The translations under genes were made by a program, and so were the position numbers. Shown here piece after piece: positions 60,912 through 64,000 of a DNA stretch of 64,000 nucleotides. Position 1 is the stretch's first letter. The number at the start of each line of letters is the position of its first letter. The notes beneath the pieces were generated by a model, which searched no databases, had not been told where the DNA came from, and saw only the letters and a program-made list of their open reading frames with translations. The stretch comes from JADGGM01 sp035553215 (GTDB lineage: Bacteria > Gemmatimonadota > Gemmatimonadetes > Gemmatimonadales > Gemmatimonadaceae), in NCBI GenBank assembly GCA_035553215.1, contig DATNDS010000031.1:3230-67229 (forward strand), written 5' to 3'.

Positions 60912-61541
60912 ATGTTCTCATCGTCAGTGGCGCCGCCGTGTGCTCCGGCGGCGTTCCCGCTTCCGGCATTGCGCATGGATGGCGTGCACAAGGCGTTTCG
61001 CGCCGGCATCCCGGGCTGCTCCGCGTGCGTGCGCGTGCTGCACGCGGTGAGCCTTCGGGTCTCACCGGGCGAGGTCATCGCGATCGTCGGCGGTCCAGGC
61101 AGTGGCAAGACCACCCTCCTGCGCTGTGCCGCGGGACAGTTGCACCCCGATCGGGGACGCGTCGATCGCTCCATCTCCGATGTGGCCGGTCTCGAACAGG
61201 CCTCCGGCCTGCCCGGATCACTGCCCGTGCTCGCCGGCGCAGATGCCATCGGCACACACCGGTCGGCGCGCCTCACCTTGCTCGACGACGTCGAATGGGC
61301 GCTTCCGGGGCAGCCTCTTGCGGCGCTCCTCGATCGCGGCGGCGCGGTCCTGTTTTCCGCCAGGCGAGCCGGCATCGCCACCACCCGGGCGCATCGCACC
61401 TATGCGCTGGTCTCCGGCGCGCTCGTCCTCCTTCATCGCAAGTATCGCTCGGCGGCACCCGCCATGCGTTCGTCGCCGTCCGCCCGTGCACGCTCCAGCA
61501 GTCGTGTCACGTACGACCGCAGTTTGCTCTCGCCCCAGTAG
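60912..61541 (+). CDS. ABC-ATPase-like protein without signature motif
   Basis: A 209-residue protein, about half an ABC ATPase. Walker A GGPGSGKTTLL (60-70) is intact after SLRVSPGEVIAIVG, and LTLLDDVEWAL (121-131) is a Walker B-like segment. There is no LSGGQ signature, no Q-loop and no H-loop (RGGAVLFSARR takes the place of the H-loop strand). The last 35 residues are read antisense to the small gene on the minus strand and look non-native. It may be a degenerate ABC ATPase or a small P-loop NTPase. GGAGG 4 nt before the ATG supports the start. Confidence 0.65.
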   Translation: MFSSSVAPPCAPAAFPLPALRMDGVHKAFRAGIPGCSACVRVLHAVSLRVSPGEVIAIVGGPGSGKTTLLRCAAGQLHPDRGRVDRSISDVAGLEQASGLPGSLPVLAGADAIGTHRSARLTLLDDVEWALPGQPLAALLDRGGAVLFSARRAGIATTRAHRTYALVSGALVLLHRKYRSAAPAMRSSPSARARSSSRVTYDRSLLSPQ

Positions 61542-61708
61542 TAGCCCGTTGCCAGTTCCGCGCTCTCCGTGTCGCCCTCGAGGGACGCGTCCAGCAACGC
61601 CGCCGCCGCCGCCTCATCGAACCCCGGATCGTCACGCGGCGGCAGATCGAACCGCCGGCGGGGCCGATCCGCTCCGCCGGCGTCCTCGTTCACGAATGCT
61701 CGAGACAT
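61433..61708 (-). CDS. Small acidic protein of unknown function
   Basis: A 91-residue protein (MSRAFVNEDAGGADRPRRRF ... ELATGYYWGESKLRSYVTRLL). Helical C-terminus, no known domain. GGAGGG 4-5 nt before the ATG at 61708 is a strong support that it is real. Its last 109 bp lie antisense over the end of the ABC-ATPase-like ORF. An in-frame extension to 62524 runs antisense through cysS and is not real. Confidence 0.65.
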   Translation of the reverse strand: MSRAFVNEDAGGADRPRRRFDLPPRDDPGFDEAAAAALLDASLEGDTESAELATGYYWGESKLRSYVTRLLERARADGDERMAGAAERYLR

Positions 61709-61798
61709 GCTCCCTCCGTTGACCGTCCCACTCCATGCGCCTAGCTTCACGCCTCCAGGCGCGCGCCCGCAGAAGCGCGGTCTCTCCGACCCCGCGGC

Positions 61799-63256
61799 AT
61801 GACTGAATTTCGTCTCTACAACACACTCACCCGCCGCATCGAGCCGTTCGCTCCCGCCGATCACCGAACTGTTCGGATGTACACGTGCGGACCAACGGTG
61901 TACAACCCCGCGCACCTCGGGAATTTCCGCACGTTTCTCTTCGAGGACCTCCTCCGCCGCAGTCTGCAGCTGTACGGCTGGGACGTCGTGCAGGTGATGA
62001 ACCTGACCGACGTGGACGACAAGATCATTGCGCGCGCCAGCGAACGCGGCGTCACCATTGGCGACATCACGCGGCCCGCCACCGAAATCTTTCATCGTGA
62101 CCGGGAGTTCCTGCGCATCCCGCGCGCCGACGTGTACCCGGCCGCCACGGCGCACATTGCCGAGATGATCGCGCTCGTTGACCAGCTCATGCAGAAGGGG
62201 CTGGCCTACCAGGCGGAAGATGGTTCGGTGTACTTCGCCATCGCGCGCTTTCCGGGATACGGCAAGCTCTCCCGGCTGGACACGCGCGACATTCGCGCCG
62301 GCGCGCGCGTCGCGGCGGATGACTACAACAAGGAGGACGTGCGCGACTTTGCCCTGTGGAAGGCGGCCAAGCCCGAGGATGAGCGCACCGGCGCGGCCTG
62401 GGACTCTCCCTGGGGACGGGGCCGCCCTGGCTGGCATCTCGAATGCTCGGCCATGGCCCGGCGATATCTGGGGGACACACTCGATATTCACGCCGGTGGG
62501 GTGGACCTCATCTTTCCGCATCACGAAGACGAAATCGCCCAGTCGGAAGGGTCGAGCGGCGCGCCGCTGTCACGCGTCTGGTGCCACGGCGAGTTCCTGC
62601 TCACCGAAGGCGTGAAGATGGCGAAGCGGGTCGGGAATGTGTCCAACGTGCAGGACCTTCGTGCGGCCGGCATCCCGGCCGCGGCGATTCGGCATTTCAT
62701 GTACTCCGTGCACTATCGCAAGCAGTTGAATCTCACGGAGGAAGGACTGGAGGCGTCGCAGGCGGCCGTGCGGCGTGTCGCGGCGTTCGCCGAGCGACTG
62801 ATGGGAGCCGACGCCGCACAGGGGACCTCGGCGCTGGCCCTCGCCGCCGACGAGCTCGAGCGCAACGCCCGCGCCGCACTGTTTGATGATCTGAACGCGC
62901 CGGAGGCCATGGCGGCGCTGTTCGAGTTCATTCGTGCGGCGAACGCGGAACTGGACCGCACGGGAACCAGCGCGAGTGTGCCCGTCGATGCAGCCGATGC
63001 CGCGGCGCGGCAGGGTTTCCTCGTCCGTGCGCGCGACGCGTTCCAAGTGGTGAATGGTGTGCTCGATATCGTGCCCGATGCGCCCGAGCTGGATCGTGCG
63101 CTGGACCTCTGGGTGGAGGAGCGCATCCAGGCCCGGCGCGACGCCCGCAGTCGGCGCGATTTTGCGGCGGCGGACGCGATTCGCGGCGAGCTCGAGGAGC
63201 GCGGGATCAGCATCGAAGACACGCCCCAGGGAACACGCTGGAAGCGAGTGCGATAG
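61799..63256 (+). CDS. cysS: Cysteinyl-tRNA synthetase
   Basis: A 485-residue class I synthetase charging tRNA-Cys. Zinc-binding Cys30 in TCGPTVY, HIGH-type HLGN (39-42), WHLECSAMA with the second zinc Cys, GGVDLIFPHHEDEIAQSE, and KMAKR (273-277) in the KMSKS position. C-terminal DALR-like domain with RRDFAAADAIRGELEERGI. It starts the cysS-tRNA-tuf region and ends 26 bp before a promoter. Confidence 0.96.
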   Translation: MTEFRLYNTLTRRIEPFAPADHRTVRMYTCGPTVYNPAHLGNFRTFLFEDLLRRSLQLYGWDVVQVMNLTDVDDKIIARASERGVTIGDITRPATEIFHRDREFLRIPRADVYPAATAHIAEMIALVDQLMQKGLAYQAEDGSVYFAIARFPGYGKLSRLDTRDIRAGARVAADDYNKEDVRDFALWKAAKPEDERTGAAWDSPWGRGRPGWHLECSAMARRYLGDTLDIHAGGVDLIFPHHEDEIAQSEGSSGAPLSRVWCHGEFLLTEGVKMAKRVGNVSNVQDLRAAGIPAAAIRHFMYSVHYRKQLNLTEEGLEASQAAVRRVAAFAERLMGADAAQGTSALALAADELERNARAALFDDLNAPEAMAALFEFIRAANAELDRTGTSASVPVDAADAAARQGFLVRARDAFQVVNGVLDIVPDAPELDRALDLWVEERIQARRDARSRRDFAAADAIRGELEERGISIEDTPQGTRWKRVR

Positions 63257-63281
63257 CACGACATACGCCAACTGCGCGGCC

Positions 63282-63310
63282 TTGACTCTCGATTTTCTGC
63301 TGGTTATGCT
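63282..63310 (+). promoter_or_regulatory. Sigma70 promoter of the tRNA-tuf operon
   Basis: TTGACT (63282-63287), exact 17-bp spacer, TATGCT (63305-63310), immediately before tRNA-Thr. A match for a strong constitutive promoter in this GC-rich genome. Confidence 0.85.
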
Positions 63311-63336
63311 GCATGTCTCGCGAAAAACGGCCGTGT

Positions 63337-63409
63337 GCTGACGTAGCTCAATTGGCAGAGCACCTGATTTGTAATCAGGCGGTTGCGAGTTCGATTCTCG
63401 CCGTCAGCT
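63337..63409 (+). tRNA. tRNA-Thr (anticodon TGT)
   Basis: Full cloverleaf: acceptor GCTGACG/CGTCAGC, anticodon loop TTTGTAA, T-arm GCGAG-TTCGATT-CTCGC. 73 nt, no encoded CCA. Confidence 0.96.
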
Positions 63410-63461
63410 CTGGATTGGGCGCGCATTCGTGGCGTTCGGTACCAGCGGCTGGAATTGGGGA

Positions 63462-63544
63462 GGTGGGGTACCCAAGCGGCCAACGGGAGCAGACTGTAAA
63501 TCTGCCGGCGAAAGCCTACGAAGGTTCGAATCCTTCCCCCACCA
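63462..63544 (+). tRNA. tRNA-Tyr (anticodon GTA)
   Basis: Acceptor GGTGGGG/CCCCACC, anticodon loop CTGTAAA, long variable arm (about 14 nt) as expected for tRNA-Tyr, T-arm GAAGG-TTCGAAT-CCTTC. About 83 nt. Confidence 0.95.
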
Positions 63545-63599
63545 TCTGGGAGATGTGATCCGGAAGTTGCGATCGGTTTCACCGGCCCTGAGGAATTCT

Positions 63600-63672
63600 G
63601 CGGGAGTAGCTCAGCTGGTAGAGCGCAAGCCTTCCAAGCTTGATGTCGCGGGTTCGAGCCCCGTCTCCCGCT
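63600..63672 (+). tRNA. tRNA-Gly (anticodon TCC)
   Basis: Acceptor GCGGGAG/CTCCCGC, anticodon loop CTTCCAA, T-arm GCGGG-TTCGAGC-CCCGT. 73 nt. Confidence 0.96.
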
Positions 63673-63725
63673 CGTGGCTGCAGTTCGAGATCATGGGTGC
63701 CGGTGAGATCGGTACCTGTTTTTAT

Positions 63726-63798
63726 GCTCGCGTAGCTCAGTTGGTAGAGCACACCCTTGGTAAGGGTGAGGTCATCGGTTCAATCCCGATCGCGAGCT
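63726..63798 (+). tRNA. tRNA-Thr (anticodon GGT)
   Basis: Acceptor GCTCGCG/CGCGAGC, anticodon loop TTGGTAA, T-arm ATCGG-TTCAATC-CCGAT. 73 nt. Last of the four, just upstream of tuf. Confidence 0.96.
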
Positions 63799-63809
63799 CG
63801 TACGGTGTG

Positions 63810-63928
63810 TGGTCGCTGGTGGCTGGTCGCTGGTCGCTGGTAACGACCACCGACCAGTAACCAGCGACCAGCGACCAGCGACCAGCGACCGTCGTGAATC
63901 CAGCAACCAGCAACCAGTAACGAGTAAC
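63810..63928. repeat. Inverted array of 7-bp repeats in the tuf leader
   Basis: Seventeen heptamers in perfect 7-nt register. Direct half TGGTCGC/TGGTGGC (63810-63844), then GACCAGC-type complementary units (63845-63886), a short break, then CAGCAAC/CAGTAAC/GAGTAAC units up to 5 nt before the tuf ATG. It is the second copy of this design in the window (first at 22884-22988). The array occupies where a ribosome binding site is expected; only a weak GAG remains before tuf. Confidence 0.88.
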
Positions 63929-63933
63929 GAGCC

Positions 63934-64000
63934 ATGGCCAAGGCGAAATTTGAGCGGACGAAGCCGCATGTGAACGTGGGGACGATTGGGCATGTGGATC
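63934..64000 (+). CDS. tuf: Elongation factor Tu, N-terminus (cut by window end)
   Basis: The first 22 residues (MAKAKFERTKPHVNVGTIGH, then VD) are unmistakable EF-Tu, including the start of the G1 region GTIGHVD. The rest lies beyond the right edge. Preceded by four tRNA genes in the order Thr-Tyr-Gly-Thr, as in the tufB operon of E. coli. Confidence 0.95.
   Translation, partial: MAKAKFERTKPHVNVGTIGHVD

Noticed and set aside
61433..62524. 363-residue minus-strand ORF over the start of cysS
   Set aside because: Only the last 91 residues, starting at 61708 with a good ribosome binding site, are credible; the rest is antisense to cysS.
63810..63928. CRISPR array
   Set aside because: Unit is 7 bp with no spacers and an inverted second half; no cas gene in the window.

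Overview
This window comes from a high-GC, Gram-negative bacterial chromosome, most likely a member of the Gemmatimonadota or a close relative. The support is a PadR regulator coupled to an ADOP-type duplicated ABC permease (a pairing typical of Acidobacteria and Gemmatimonadota), a SusC/SusD pair outside an obvious Bacteroidetes context, many lipoproteins and Tat/Sec-exported proteins, a V4R-domain protein, a very large ankyrin protein, and frequent GTG starts. No transposase, integrase, phage gene or CRISPR array was seen, so this looks like core chromosome with a few metabolic modules.

Layout. 1-10 kb: start of a Ser/Thr kinase gene (cut by the window edge), padR-ADOP permease, a 1071-aa ankyrin protein, an epimerase-like gene divergent from an ArsB/NhaD-type anion transporter, and a small membrane protein. 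10.0-10.2 kb: a probable 6S RNA with its own promoter and an intrinsic terminator. 10.3-23.7 kb: a Na+/Ca2+ exchanger homologue, folE and an SDR, an acyl-CoA synthetase, a lipoprotein/ParA/TPR cluster, a phosphoribosyltransferase, a V4R protein, ligA, a GAF protein, a response regulator, a YtxH-like protein and an RMDN-like TPR protein. 23.8-34.9 kb: pyrimidine nucleoside phosphorylase plus a GH15 enzyme, then recF-dciA-gyrB with an enoyl-CoA hydratase gene directly upstream, a lipoprotein, and the translationally coupled mtnA-glpK.

35-39 kb: a System I cytochrome c maturation cluster, ccmE-ccmF-ccmH-like-ccmI-like. CcmE has the CXXXY heme-binding motif instead of HXXXY, the CcmH-like protein carries a Tat signal and a CQCGC motif, and the CcmI-like protein ends in zinc ribbons. 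39-41.5 kb: a sodium:solute symporter with a small membrane partner and a lipoprotein. 41.5-51.7 kb: a starch/alpha-glucan utilisation locus on the minus strand, read susC, susD, GH13, GH13, GH15. 51.7-55.1 kb: a three-gene ABC exporter operon. 55.3-61.7 kb: uvrA, a YbjN-like gene, pspA, a DUF1611 protein, an ABC-ATPase-like ORF lacking a signature motif, and a small antisense-overlapping gene.

61.8-64.0 kb: cysS, then tRNA-Thr(UGU), tRNA-Tyr(GUA), tRNA-Gly(UCC), tRNA-Thr(GGU) and the start of tuf. This is the same tRNA-tuf order as the tufB operon of enterobacteria, with a clear sigma70-type promoter in front. Two loci, between ytxH and the RMDN-like gene and between tRNA-Thr and tuf, hold long inverted arrays of 7-bp units in perfect 7-nt register. 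These arrays, the 6S RNA candidate and the variant Ccm system are the most interesting items in the window.
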